A stretch of 64,000 bases of DNA from Ruminococcaceae bacterium UBA1375 (GTDB taxonomy: Bacteria; Bacillota; Clostridia; Oscillospirales; Ruminococcaceae). Below are positions 7,963 through 17,109 of the stretch, one piece after another. The notes under the pieces were generated by a model. The model made no database searches. It saw only the letters and a list, made by a program, of their open reading frames with translations, and was not told the origin of the DNA. The position numbers and the translations under genes are program-made. Each line of letters opens with the position of its first letter. Position 1 is the stretch's first letter. The stretch is taken from assembly GCA_002305795.1 (NCBI GenBank), contig DBRF01000004.1:1-64000 (forward strand), read 5' to 3'.

Positions 7963-9315
7963 TTAGCCTTTGCGCCGCCGCATCATCAAAATTACCGTGA
8001 CAGCGATCCCGGCTAGAACAACGGCCCCTACCGTAACGAAAATGGGAACAAAAGGGGCGGAACTGCTTTCGTCCGAAGAGGCTGAAACAGTGGCGTTTTC
8101 TTCACCGGAAATTGTGCCATCACTGACTTCTTCAGAAGCAGGGAGAATGCTGTTGTAGTGGATGGTGGCATTGAGGAGATTATCGTTTCCATCTAAAATC
8201 TCAATCTGATTCCATTGTTCTTCAGTGCCAGAGTAATACACGTCCGTTAAATTTTCACAACCATTTCCTGTTAAGCTTGCACTACCATCAAAAACATTAT
8301 AACTAATACTTATCACGCTCTCTGGAATTCCAATACTGACTAAGCCAGTACAATCTGTAAAAATTCCATTGATGGTCGTAAGGCCGTCCGGAAGATCAAT
8401 GTTACGTAAACTAGTGCAACCCTGAAATGCTCCCGTTCGAATATTAGCAACACTGTTTGAGATAGTAATATTAGTTAAATTAGTACAACCAGCAAAAGCA
8501 TACTCTCCAATACTAGTAACATTGTCAGTAACAGCAACCTCGATTAAATCAGTACAACCTAGAAATGCACCGTCCTCAATATAAATTGTACTGTTTGGAA
8601 CGGTGTAAACACTGTCTTTATCTGGATAAGAAATCAATTTGCTTTTATCTTTATTAAACAAAACTCCGTCATAAGAAGAAAACACACTATTATTTTCTGA
8701 AACTTGTATTGAAACCAAATTATCACAACCATCAAAAGGAGTCCCAACGATGGTAGTAACACTATCTGGAATAACAATCTCTGTCAAATATGTACAACCA
8801 CAAAACGCATCATCTTCAATACTAGTTACATAATCCGGAATTACATAAGAGCTGTCTTTTTTCCCACGAGGATATGCAATCAATATGCTCATATCTTTAC
8901 TAAATAGAACCCCTTCTTTAGAGCAATAAGATGGATTGTTCTCATCAACTAAAATTTCAACTAAATTAGTTAAGCTTTCCGAACCAGAACTTGCAAAAGT
9001 ACTGGCACCGATACTAGTGATGGTTTCTGGAATGGTGATACTGGTCAAGGTATTACATCCATAAAAAGGTGAACCTTCCATAACATTAATACTGGTCACA
9101 GTCCTCCCATCCAATGTTGATGGAATGCTTAACTCTGTAGCTAAACCAGCATATCTATCAATGTCTATTGTTCCATCATTTAAAAGTGAATAACCAAAAT
9201 CCCCGCTGGTCTCTGCAGACACCATCATCTTCGGCAACCCCATTGTCAACCAGCATCCAGCCAACAACAGCATACTCAGCACCCAAGACAACATCTTCTT
9301 TCCAATGCTTTTCAT
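7963..9315 (-). CDS. BspA-like leucine-rich-repeat surface protein
   Basis: A 450-residue secreted, membrane-anchored protein. The N-terminus has a signal peptide (about 1-35). Residues of about 40-380 are LRR_5/BspA-type repeats of the form 'L..I.IP.SVTSI...AF.GC..L'. The C-terminus has an acidic/Ser-rich stalk, one membrane helix (about 418-442) and MMRRRKG. Such proteins often bind host or matrix ligands, but the ligand here is unknown. The gene is visibly AT-richer than its neighbours, suggesting recent acquisition. The start follows AGGAGG by 9 bases. It is divergent from a small XRE repressor whose likely operator fills the promoter spacer. Confidence 0.88.
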   Translation of the reverse strand: MKSIGKKMLSWVLSMLLLAGCWLTMGLPKMMVSAETSGDFGYSLLNDGTIDIDRYAGLATELSIPSTLDGRTVTSINVMEGSPFYGCNTLTSITIPETITSIGASTFASSGSESLTNLVEILVDENNPSYCSKEGVLFSKDMSILIAYPRGKKDSSYVIPDYVTSIEDDAFCGCTYLTEIVIPDSVTTIVGTPFDGCDNLVSIQVSENNSVFSSYDGVLFNKDKSKLISYPDKDSVYTVPNSTIYIEDGAFLGCTDLIEVAVTDNVTSIGEYAFAGCTNLTNITISNSVANIRTGAFQGCTSLRNIDLPDGLTTINGIFTDCTGLVSIGIPESVISISYNVFDGSASLTGNGCENLTDVYYSGTEEQWNQIEILDGNDNLLNATIHYNSILPASEEVSDGTISGEENATVSASSDESSSAPFVPIFVTVGAVVLAGIAVTVILMMRRRKG

Positions 9316-9377
9316 TGTGTCAACCTCCTGTTTTCTTTATTTTTGGCATTTCAGCCAAAACAATAACTTTTAGTGAT

Positions 9378-9406
9378 AGTATAACACAAATAGTTTGTGT
9401 ATGCAA
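9378..9406 (-). promoter_or_regulatory. LRR-gene promoter with a palindromic operator filling the spacer
   Basis: On the minus strand TTGCAT (9401-9406) and TATACT (9378-9383) are separated by exactly 17 bases. Those 17 bases are a perfect inverted repeat, ACACAAA-TAG-TTTGTGT (9384-9400). A protein bound there would block polymerase. The divergent XRE gene is the obvious candidate. A plus-strand -10 (TATACT, 9421-9426) for that gene lies close by. Confidence 0.75.
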
Positions 9407-9464
9407 CCAGAAATTTTATCTATACTAACCGTAAGAAAACCAAACCAACAGGAGGCCCTTTTCT

Positions 9465-9791
9465 TTGGATTACAGCAGTATCGGTAAAAACATCCGTCAA
9501 TGCCGCCAGGAGCGCCGTCTCAGCCAGGAACAGCTGGCTGAGCGGGTCAACGTCAGCGCAAATTACATCGGCATGATTGAGCGGGGGGAAAAGGCCCCCT
9601 CCCTGGAAACCTTCCTGGCTCTGGCCAACGCCCTGGAAACCAGCGCCGACCGGCTGCTGTGGGAAGTACTGAAGGTGGGGTACCAAGAAAAATCTTCCCA
9701 GTTAAGCCAGCAGCTGGCTTCCCTGTCCCCCAAAGACCGCCAGCGGATTTTAGCGGTGGTGGATACTTTAATTGCATACTCCAATCCCTAA
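9465..9791 (+). CDS. Small XRE-family DNA-binding regulator
   Basis: A 108-residue protein with a Cro/CI-type helix-turn-helix at about residues 6-62 (IGKNIRQCRQERRLSQEQLAERVNVSANYIGMIERGEKAPS) and a C-terminal helix of about 40 residues that may dimerise. It starts with TTG, 9 bases after GGAGG (9451-9455). It is divergent from the LRR gene, with a palindrome between the two, so it probably represses that gene and perhaps itself. Confidence 0.85.
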   Translation: MDYSSIGKNIRQCRQERRLSQEQLAERVNVSANYIGMIERGEKAPSLETFLALANALETSADRLLWEVLKVGYQEKSSQLSQQLASLSPKDRQRILAVVDTLIAYSNP

Positions 9792-9810
9792 ACACACATA
9801 AGCATACAAA

Positions 9811-9836
9811 AACCGGCTGCCCGAAGACAGCCGGTT
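9811..9836. terminator. Hairpin between the XRE gene and pgsA
   Basis: Perfect 9-bp stem AACCGGCTG/CAGCCGGTT, 20 bases after the XRE stop. The T-run (TTTTTG) is on the minus strand, so it may stop transcription from either side imperfectly. Confidence 0.6.
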
Positions 9837-9939
9837 AACTATTGGATAAAGGCTCCAAATATTCCATGGTCAGATTAAGACGGGAGTGAAAAACGACCCA
9901 GGAAGTTTCTTTGTCACCCTTGCAGCCTTGCCATTTTCT

Positions 9940-9972
9940 TGAAAAGAACGAACCATGCCTTCAGCATGGTTC
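9940..9972 (-). terminator. Probable terminator of the recA-pgsA operon
   Basis: GAACCATGC pairs with GCATGGTTC (9-bp stem), and on the minus strand it is followed by GTTCTTTTC. It lies 80 bases past the pgsA stop. The rest of 9837-10052 holds no recognisable gene. Confidence 0.6.
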
Positions 9973-10052
9973 TCACCAAAATATAATATTTGGCTTTTTC
10001 TGCAGCTTCTGGCATAGACCGAAATTTCCATGCCGACGCTTTTTTGATTTGG

Positions 10053-10610
10053 TTACTGCTTGGGATTCACCAGTTTCCAGTTTTTCACCAGATACTCCGA
10101 TCCGCTGTACACCGCCAGCGCCGCCGTGATCCACATTAAGATCTGACTGACCAGCATGGTGGGCAGCTCCATGCCAGTGATCTGGGTAATGGAGCACATC
10201 AAAAGCACCGCCACGATGGACACCATCTGGCTGGCAGTTTTGGCCTTGCCGGACCAGCCCGCCGCCAGCACAATGCCCTGTGCCGCCGCCACCAGCCGCA
10301 GGGAAGATACCATAAACTCCCGTGCCGCCACAATGATGACCACCACCGGGCTGCAAAAATCGGGAATCAAGCAGATCATGGCGCTGAGCACCAGCACTTT
10401 ATCCGCCATGGGGTCCAAAAATTTGCCGAAATTGGTGACCAGATCCCGGTCACGGGCAATTTTGCCGTCGAAAAAGTCGGTGAGGGAGGCGGCCACAAAC
10501 ACCAACAGCGCCCAAAGATAAGAAAAAGGAATGGCATCGCAGAGCAGAAACAGCACCAGAAAAGGCACCAGCACCATGCGCAGCAGAGTGAGACGATTGG
10601 GCAGGTTCAT
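10053..10610 (-). CDS. pgsA: CDP-diacylglycerol-glycerol-3-phosphate 3-phosphatidyltransferase
   Basis: Membrane enzyme making phosphatidylglycerol phosphate, the committed step to phosphatidylglycerol and cardiolipin. The 185-residue length and several hydrophobic helices fit. The CDP-alcohol phosphotransferase signature DG-x2-AR-x8-G-x3-D-x3-D is visible as DGKIARDR...GKFLDPMADK (residues of about 48-70). Its ATG overlaps the rimO stop (ATGA), so the two are translationally coupled. It is the last gene of the long leftward operon. Confidence 0.95.
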   Translation of the reverse strand: MNLPNRLTLLRMVLVPFLVLFLLCDAIPFSYLWALLVFVAASLTDFFDGKIARDRDLVTNFGKFLDPMADKVLVLSAMICLIPDFCSPVVVIIVAAREFMVSSLRLVAAAQGIVLAAGWSGKAKTASQMVSIVAVLLMCSITQITGMELPTMLVSQILMWITAALAVYSGSEYLVKNWKLVNPKQ

Positions 10611-11962
10611 CCTTGTTTCCCCCTTTTGGGCAGTCCGGCTTCCCGACCCAGCAGGTCGCCGTCCATGGTATCGGTGATTTCCACCTGGATAATCTCTCCG
10701 GTGTGGTGGTGCCCCTGTGCTTGGAAGAACACCTTGCAGTCGATGTCCGGGGCGTCGGCCTCACTGCGGCCGTAGCAGCAGCGGTTCATCCGGTCGTACC
10801 CTTCCAGCATCACCGGAATTGTGGAGCCGATCTTCCGCTTGCTCAGCCGGTCCATGATCCGGCCCTGGTACTCCATCACCAGTTCCGCCCGGCGCTGCTT
10901 CACCTCTTCCTCCAGCTGCTCCGGCAGCTTGGCGGCGGGGGTGCCTTCCTCCTGGGAGTAGGCAAAGCAGCCCAGCCGGTCGAATTTCATTTCCTTGACA
11001 AACCGGCAGAGCTGTTCAAACTCCTGCTCCGTCTCTCCGGGGAAACCGGCAATGAGAGTGGTGCGCAGGGTGATGTTTGGCACAGTTTGGCGGATATGGG
11101 CCAGCAGCTGTTTGGTTTCTTCTCCCAACATGGGGCGGTGCATCCGCTTTAACACCCCGTCGGCGCAGTGCTGCAAGGGCAAATCCAGATAGGGCAGCAG
11201 GGGATTGTCCCCCTTCATCAGCTCCAGCAGCTCGTCGGTGATTTTATCCGGGTAGCAGTACAGCAGCCGAATCCAGGAAAATTCCTTGATTTCAAACAGT
11301 TGTTTTAACAAATCGGTGAGGGCGTAGCGGCCGTACAGGTCGCTGCCATAGTTGGTGGTGTCCTGGGCCACCAAAATCAGCTCTTTCACTCCCTGGGCAG
11401 CCAGGGTCTTGGCTTCTTCTACAATATTTTCCATGGGGCGGCTGCGGAAAGGGCCCCGGATGGAGGGAATGGCGCAGTAGGTGCAGTGGTTGCTGCACCC
11501 TTCCGCAATCTTTAAATAGGCGGTGTAGGGGGGCGTGGAGAGGAGCCGTTCCCCTTCCAGAGAAAGGGCGGTCTTTTCCCCGTACTGCTCCAGGTGGGTC
11601 TTCCCTTCCAGCACCTGCTCCACAATCTCCGGGATGCTCTGGTTGGCGCCGATGCCCACCACCGCATCCACTTCCGGGATCTCTTCCAAAATCTGCTGGC
11701 GGTAGCGCTCGGAAAGACATCCGGTAACCACCACCCCTTTGATTCTGCCCTCTTCCTTTAACTGGGCGAACTCCAGGATGTTTTCAATGGCTTCCGCCTT
11801 GGCGGCGTCGATAAAGCCGCAGGTGTTGATGATGACTACATCGCAGTCCGCCGCCTGGGAGGCAATGGTGTACCCTTTTCCCTTTAAGTCGGCCAAAATG
11901 TGTTCCGCATCAATCTGATTTTTCGGGCATCCCAGGGATACCATTCCGATTTTTCGTTCCAT
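10607..11962 (-). CDS. rimO: Ribosomal protein S12 methylthiotransferase
   Basis: Radical-SAM enzyme that adds a methylthio group to an aspartate of ribosomal protein S12. The 451 residues carry the N-terminal cluster cysteines C12, C48 and C82 of the UPF0004 domain, the radical-SAM CxxxCxxC at C156-C160-C163 (CSNHCTYC), and a C-terminal TRAM domain. RimO was chosen over MiaB because of the MVSLGCPKNQIDAE start. The ATG directly abuts the recX stop (TAAATG). Confidence 0.95.
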   Translation of the reverse strand: MERKIGMVSLGCPKNQIDAEHILADLKGKGYTIASQAADCDVVIINTCGFIDAAKAEAIENILEFAQLKEEGRIKGVVVTGCLSERYRQQILEEIPEVDAVVGIGANQSIPEIVEQVLEGKTHLEQYGEKTALSLEGERLLSTPPYTAYLKIAEGCSNHCTYCAIPSIRGPFRSRPMENIVEEAKTLAAQGVKELILVAQDTTNYGSDLYGRYALTDLLKQLFEIKEFSWIRLLYCYPDKITDELLELMKGDNPLLPYLDLPLQHCADGVLKRMHRPMLGEETKQLLAHIRQTVPNITLRTTLIAGFPGETEQEFEQLCRFVKEMKFDRLGCFAYSQEEGTPAAKLPEQLEEEVKQRRAELVMEYQGRIMDRLSKRKIGSTIPVMLEGYDRMNRCCYGRSEADAPDIDCKVFFQAQGHHHTGEIIQVEITDTMDGDLLGREAGLPKRGKQG

Positions 11963-12586
11963 TTACTCGTCCTCGTTTTCTTCCCAGTTGTATTCTGAAA
12001 GGGCTGTCTTTATGTCTTCGTAGTCAAACCCCAGCCGGGCCAAGGCGGCAAACACCTTCTGCCGGCCTTCTTTCCCCTGCCCCAGCTTTTTGGCATAACG
12101 CTTTTGGATGATCTTCTCCAACTGCTCTACGGGGTCGGCCTGCACTGCCTTTAGGCTTTCCTTGGCCAGCTGCCGGTCCAGGCCCTTTTTGCCCATCTCC
12201 ATCAGCGCCCGGCGGAAGGAAAACAGCTTGCGGTTGAGGTAATACTCCGCCAGCTTTTTGGCGTAGGCGGCATCGTCCAGCAGACCGTACTCCTTGCACT
12301 TGGCTACCGCTTCGGCGGCGATGGGGCCGGGATAATGGCGGCACAGCTTCTGGTACAGCTCCCCCTCGGAATGGTCCCGGTACTCCAGTAGGTAGTAAGC
12401 CCGTTCCCTGGCCTTCCGGCGGAGGGCGTCGTTTTTGCACCGCTCCAACTCTTCCGGGTCAATTTCCTGCCCTACCTTCAAATGGTGCCGGGCCACAATC
12501 TCCCCGTGGAGAATCAAATCCTTCCCCTCATCCAAGGCGATGAGGTAAAAACCCTTGTCTTTTTCACGAATCTCTTGAATCTTCAT
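11963..12586 (-). CDS. recX: Regulatory protein RecX
   Basis: Modulates RecA filament growth. The 207-residue protein has the three-helix RecX repeats (AYYLLEYRDHSEGELYQKL; AVAKCKEYGLLDDAAYAKKLAEYYL; RQKVFAALARLGFDYEDI) and an acidic tail. It begins 5 bases after the recA stop, the usual recA-recX order, and runs straight into rimO. Confidence 0.92.
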   Translation of the reverse strand: MKIQEIREKDKGFYLIALDEGKDLILHGEIVARHHLKVGQEIDPEELERCKNDALRRKARERAYYLLEYRDHSEGELYQKLCRHYPGPIAAEAVAKCKEYGLLDDAAYAKKLAEYYLNRKLFSFRRALMEMGKKGLDRQLAKESLKAVQADPVEQLEKIIQKRYAKKLGQGKEGRQKVFAALARLGFDYEDIKTALSEYNWEENEDE

Positions 12587-12591
12587 AAAGA

Positions 12592-13773
12592 TTACAGGTC
12601 GTCGTCAGTGGGGTCGATGTCCAAAAATCCTTCCGGCAGATCCTCCGGCACCGGTTCTGCGGGAGCAGGAGCCGGGGCAGCAGCGGGGGTACTGTGGGAA
12701 GCGGAGCCGGTCCGGGCAGCGGCCGCAGCGTCCAGGGCTTCCTGATGGCGGGCGTATACCTGAGAGGCGATCTCTTCCCGCAGGGCCTCGTTTTCCCGCA
12801 AAAGCTGCTTGACCTTATCCCGGCCCTGTCCCAACCGTTCGCCCTTGTAGCTAAACCAGGCGCCGGACTTTTCGATGATGTCCAAATCCACGGCGTAGTC
12901 CACGATTTCCCCTTCCCGGGAAACCCCCTCGCCGTACATAATATCAAAAATGGCTTCCTTAAAGGGCGGGGCCACCTTGTTTTTCACAATCTTACACTTG
13001 GTCTTGTTGCCGATGATTTCGCTGCCACGCTTGATGGCTTCTCCCTTGCGCACCTCAATCCGCACCGAAGAATAGAACTTCAGCGCCCGGCCGCCGGGGG
13101 TGGTTTCCGGGTTGCCGTACATAACGCCAATCTTTTCCCGAACCTGGTTGATGAAGATCGCCACGGTGCCGGCCTTGCTCACCACGCCGGTGAGCTTGCG
13201 CATGGCCTGGCTCATCAAACGGGCCTGCAAGCCCACATGGCTGTCCCCCATCTCCCCGTCGATTTCGCTGCGGGTGACCATGGCGGCCACACTGTCCAGC
13301 ACCACCACGTCAATGGCGCCGCTGCGCACCAGGGCTTCCATGATTTCCAGGGCGTCTTCCCCGGTATCCGGCTGGCTCACCAACAAAGAGTCAATATCCA
13401 CTCCCAGGGCTTTGGCGTACACCGGGTCCAGGGCGTGTTCCACGTCGATGAAAGCGGCTTCGCCCCCTTCTTTCTGGGCCTGGGCCACAATTTGCAGGGC
13501 CACGGTGGTTTTACCGGAGGATTCCGGGCCGTAGATTTCGATGATCCGTCCCCGGGGCACCCCGCCGATGCCCAGGGCCATGTCCAGCCCCAGGCTGCCG
13601 GTGGAGATATGCTCCACATTCATGGTGGTGGCTTCCCCCAGCTTCATAACGCTGCCTTTGCCGAACTGTTTTTCAATCTGGCTGATGGCGGTTTCCAGGG
13701 CTTTCTTTTTTTCTTCGTTAGTCAGGGGCTGCTGGGCCCCGGTTGCTTTTTGAGTTTTCTGTTTTGCTGCCAT
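12592..13773 (-). CDS. recA: Recombinase RecA
   Basis: DNA-dependent ATPase for homologous recombination and SOS induction. The 393 residues include Walker A GPESSGKTT (82-90), the FIDVEHALDP and VVVLDSVAAM blocks, and the NQVREKIGVMYGNPETTPGG loop. The C-terminal tail is long, Ala/Pro-rich and acidic (about 345-393). No obvious SOS box or separate promoter was found in the 24 bases before it, so it is apparently co-transcribed with the signalling genes upstream. Confidence 0.98.
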   Translation of the reverse strand: MAAKQKTQKATGAQQPLTNEEKKKALETAISQIEKQFGKGSVMKLGEATTMNVEHISTGSLGLDMALGIGGVPRGRIIEIYGPESSGKTTVALQIVAQAQKEGGEAAFIDVEHALDPVYAKALGVDIDSLLVSQPDTGEDALEIMEALVRSGAIDVVVLDSVAAMVTRSEIDGEMGDSHVGLQARLMSQAMRKLTGVVSKAGTVAIFINQVREKIGVMYGNPETTPGGRALKFYSSVRIEVRKGEAIKRGSEIIGNKTKCKIVKNKVAPPFKEAIFDIMYGEGVSREGEIVDYAVDLDIIEKSGAWFSYKGERLGQGRDKVKQLLRENEALREEIASQVYARHQEALDAAAAARTGSASHSTPAAAPAPAPAEPVPEDLPEGFLDIDPTDDDL

Positions 13774-13797
13774 AATGCTCTCCCTACTTCAATGAAA

Positions 13798-14652
13798 TTA
13801 CTGCATCGGTTTCCGCCCGGCTACCACCCGGACAATGCCGCTTAAATCTTCTTTCCAATGGATTTGTTCCAGCCCTTCCTGCCGCAGGATTTGGGTCACA
13901 TCCTCCTGCTGCCCCATGCCGATTTCATAGGCCAGCAGTCCCCCAGAAACCAGCCGGTCTTTCCACACCGCCGTCAGCCGGCGGTAAAAGTCCAGGCCGT
14001 CTTCCCCGCCGTCCAGGGCGCTGGGGGGTTCGTAGCGCACCTCGGTTTGCAGACTTTCCATGTCCTCCCCGGTGAGGTAAGGGGGATTGCAGAGGATCAG
14101 ATCCAACCGGTCCGCCTCCGGGCCGGGAGCCAGACCGTCCTGGTGCAGGGGCATGATCCGGCTTTCATAAGCGGCCAGGTTTTCCTTGAGATAGAAAAAG
14201 GCCGCTTCCTCCTTTTCCAGGGCGTACAGCGCCGAAATGTTCTTGGCGTTCTGCTCCACCGCCAGCCCCACGCAGCCGGTACCGGCGCAAAGGTCCAGCA
14301 CCCGGCAGCCGGTTCTGCCTTTTAAGTAGGACAATCCTGCTTCCACCAGGGTCTCGGTGTCCGGCCGGGGAATCAGCACTCCCGGCCCCACCTTCAAGGT
14401 CAAGCCGTAAAATTCCCACTCTCCCAGCAGGTACTGCAAGGGCTCTCCCTCCAGGCGGCGGGAGGCCAGCTGCCGCAGCTGTTCCTGCTGCTGTTGAGTG
14501 AGGACCCCACGGCCTTCCAAAATCCGGATTTTGGAATATCCCAGGCTTTGCAGCATCTGAAGGGCTTCAAAATCCGGGGCCTCGATGCCGTTTTCCTCCA
14601 AGTAATGGGTCAGACGGCGCAGGGCCGCTCCCACTGTGATTTCTTCTACCAT
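13798..14652 (-). CDS. prmC: Peptide chain release factor N5-glutamine methyltransferase
   Basis: Methylates the GGQ glutamine of release factors RF1/RF2. The 284-residue protein has an N-terminal helical domain, GVLIPRPDTETLVE, the SAM-binding VLDLCAGTGCVGLAV, and the catalytic NPPY motif (ILCNPPYLTGED). The start MVEEITVG overlaps the upstream gene's stop by 7 bases, with AGAAGGA just before it; a longer frame upstream was rejected. It is often next to prfA, but no prfA is visible here. Confidence 0.93.
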   Translation of the reverse strand: MVEEITVGAALRRLTHYLEENGIEAPDFEALQMLQSLGYSKIRILEGRGVLTQQQQEQLRQLASRRLEGEPLQYLLGEWEFYGLTLKVGPGVLIPRPDTETLVEAGLSYLKGRTGCRVLDLCAGTGCVGLAVEQNAKNISALYALEKEEAAFFYLKENLAAYESRIMPLHQDGLAPGPEADRLDLILCNPPYLTGEDMESLQTEVRYEPPSALDGGEDGLDFYRRLTAVWKDRLVSGGLLAYEIGMGQQEDVTQILRQEGLEQIHWKEDLSGIVRVVAGRKPMQ

Positions 14653-15611
14653 TGGTCCTTCTCCCGATCCTCCGGAATACAGGGGGTAATCGCCTCGATA
14701 GCGCATTCAATCATCCCATCGTCCGGCTCCAGCACCGTCAGCCGTTGCAACCACAAGCCGGGGGCGGAGATGATCTTGGTCAACAGGTTGTCGTGCCGCC
14801 CGGCAAACTGGATCAGCTCAAAGGAAATCCCCATGATAAGGGGCAGCACCAGAATCTTCAGCACCACCCGCAGCCAAAGGGTATCCCAGGTCACCAGGCT
14901 GGACACCAAAATGCTCACCAGCAGGGTCAAAATCAAAAAGCTGGTGCCGCAGCGGGGATGGAACCGGCGCTGCTTGCGGATGTTTTCCACCGTCAGGGGC
15001 AGGCCGTTTTCCAAACAGAAAATGGTTTTGTGCTCGGCGCCGTGGTAGCGGTATGTCTTTTTGATCTCCCCGATGAGCCCTACCAAGAATAGATAGCCCA
15101 CCAGAATCAGAATTTTGATTCCACCTTCCACCACGGCTTTCCAGTAGCCCAAATCCACCAGCTGGTTGAGCCCCATTACCGCCAGGGAAGGCAGGTACAT
15201 AAACAGCACCACCGCCAAAACCACGCCCAGCACCGTTCCCACCACCGTGGCGCCGTGGATCAGTTTGTCGCCGAAGTGGTCTAAAATCCATTGGGTCACC
15301 CGGCCGGTTTCCTCTTCTTCCTCCTCTTCCAAATCGGAGGTCAGCTCCGCACTTTTCATCATGCAGCGGTATCCGGAGAGGATGCTCTGTACAAAGCTGA
15401 TGCAGCCCCGGACAATGGGGATTTTCCGCCAAACCGGCTTCTTCTTGCTGGGGTTGGTGTCCCACACCTCCCGGTAGATGGAACCGTCCGGCATCCGGCA
15501 GGCCATGGCGCTTTTCTCCACCCCCCGCATCATAATGCCGTCAATCAACGCCTGCCCGCCGATTTTGCTGCGGTAGGTACCAGACTGTTTGTCCTTGTCT
15601 TTTTTGCTCAT
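14646..15611 (-). CDS. DUF1385 membrane protein (YqhQ-like)
   Basis: A 321-residue integral membrane protein of the DUF1385 family, function unknown. Family hallmarks are GGQALIDGIMMRG near the N-terminus and the YHGAEHKTIFCLE block, with four or five hydrophobic helices between about residues 115 and 255. A run of acidic residues (EEEEEEE) occurs near 95-101. It begins 13 bases after the histidine kinase gene and overlaps prmC. DUF1385 next to prmC is a common arrangement in Firmicutes. Confidence 0.85.
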   Translation of the reverse strand: MSKKDKDKQSGTYRSKIGGQALIDGIMMRGVEKSAMACRMPDGSIYREVWDTNPSKKKPVWRKIPIVRGCISFVQSILSGYRCMMKSAELTSDLEEEEEEETGRVTQWILDHFGDKLIHGATVVGTVLGVVLAVVLFMYLPSLAVMGLNQLVDLGYWKAVVEGGIKILILVGYLFLVGLIGEIKKTYRYHGAEHKTIFCLENGLPLTVENIRKQRRFHPRCGTSFLILTLLVSILVSSLVTWDTLWLRVVLKILVLPLIMGISFELIQFAGRHDNLLTKIISAPGLWLQRLTVLEPDDGMIECAIEAITPCIPEDREKDQW

Positions 15612-15624
15612 AGGCCTTTCTTCA

Positions 15625-17082
15625 TTACTCCTCGCTGTTGTTTTTACCGGAAGGGAGCTGTCCGTGGGTACCGTACACCGGGAAGGTGATGGTCACCTGG
15701 GTGCCTTCCCCTAATTTGCTTTCCAGCTCCAACGTCCCCCCATGAAGACTGACAATCTCATTGACCACTGCCAGCCCGATGCCGGAACCCCGGCGGGTGG
15801 CGTTGGCTTTATAGAATTTCTCCTTCACATGGGGCAGGTCTTCCGGCGCAATGCCGCAGCCGGTGTCCTTCACCACAACGGTGATGGTGTCCCCTTCCTG
15901 GGAAGCGGTGACGGTGACAGTGTCCCCGGGATCGGAATATTTCAGGGCGTTGTCGATGACATTGATGAACACCTGCTTAATCCGGTTTTTGTCCCCGTAA
16001 ATCATATCCATGTAATCCGGCTCTTCAAACACCAGATTTTTCTTGTCCCGGCTGGCCCGCTGGGTGTAGATCAACACGGCGTCCTCCAGCTCTGCCAGCA
16101 AATCCATCTTGGTTTTCACCAAGGTAAACCGGCCGTTTTGGATCCGGGAAAAGTCCAGCAGCTCCTCCACCATATCGCTGAGGCGCTGGGTCTCGGCGGA
16201 GATGACGTGCATCCCCTTCTGAATCATTTCCGTGTCCCCTTCCCCCAGGCTCATCATGGTCTCGCTCCAACCCTTGATGGCGGTGAGGGGGGTGCGCAGT
16301 TCGTGGGACACTGAAGAGATAAATTCATTTTTCATCCGCTCGGTTTCCTGAATCTGGTCGGCCATGTTGTTGATGACCTCCCCCAACTCCCCGATTTCAT
16401 CGTCGGTCTTTTTCAGAATCCGGGCGCTCATATTGCCGGTGGCAAACTGTTTGGCCACCCCGGTGATTTCCCGCACCGGCAGCAAAATGGAGCGGATAAA
16501 GAAGGAGTTGCTCACCAACACCAGCGCCAGCACCAGCAAAAGCCCGCCGGTGCCCGCCAAAATCAGGGTCAAAACTTCCTTATCCACCTGGGCCAGGCTC
16601 ACCACATAGCGGATGGCGGAATATTCGCTGGACAGGTCAGGGCAGACCACCGTAATGGCCAGAATGTGCTCCCCGGTGGATTCCAAAGTGCCGTTGTAAA
16701 CCGCCTGCTGGGCGGAAGAGTTCATAGCTTCCTCATAATCCGGCATGGTGGTTTCGGTGGCCTCCATGTCCGATTCAAACCCGGAAGAAGAAACGCTGAC
16801 CCGGCCGTTGTGGTCAATAGCCATTAACTCCATGGTGTTTTTGTCGTCGAAATTTTCCACCATGCTCCGTACACTGGCAGTAAAATTCACCCGGCTGTCC
16901 CCATAACTGGACTGCATATTGCTGGCGCCGAAATCTGCGCTGGACTGCACGATCCGCTGAGCGGAATTGTAGTAATAATCCCGTACAAAAAAGATCAGCG
17001 CCACTTCCGCCACCATCAAAAGGATCACAACAAACCCCAGGCTGTTAAACAGCCAGCGCCTGGTAATGCTTTGATAGGCCAT
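15625..17082 (-). CDS. Membrane sensor histidine kinase
   Basis: A 485-residue kinase. It has membrane helices at about 11-33 and 170-191, an extracellular sensor domain between them (CACHE-like size), a HAMP linker (about 190-245), the HisKA box SSVSHELRTPLT with His260, and a HATPase_c domain (NVIDNALKYS N-box, DTGCGIAPEDL, GSGIGLAVVNEIV). It is partnered by the response regulator encoded 27 bases upstream. The signal is unknown; the first gene of the operon, a lipoprotein, may take part in sensing. Confidence 0.93.
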   Translation of the reverse strand: MAYQSITRRWLFNSLGFVVILLMVAEVALIFFVRDYYYNSAQRIVQSSADFGASNMQSSYGDSRVNFTASVRSMVENFDDKNTMELMAIDHNGRVSVSSSGFESDMEATETTMPDYEEAMNSSAQQAVYNGTLESTGEHILAITVVCPDLSSEYSAIRYVVSLAQVDKEVLTLILAGTGGLLLVLALVLVSNSFFIRSILLPVREITGVAKQFATGNMSARILKKTDDEIGELGEVINNMADQIQETERMKNEFISSVSHELRTPLTAIKGWSETMMSLGEGDTEMIQKGMHVISAETQRLSDMVEELLDFSRIQNGRFTLVKTKMDLLAELEDAVLIYTQRASRDKKNLVFEEPDYMDMIYGDKNRIKQVFINVIDNALKYSDPGDTVTVTASQEGDTITVVVKDTGCGIAPEDLPHVKEKFYKANATRRGSGIGLAVVNEIVSLHGGTLELESKLGEGTQVTITFPVYGTHGQLPSGKNNSEE

Positions 17083-17109
17083 GGGCCCTCCTCCTTTGGG
17101 ACCGCCGGA

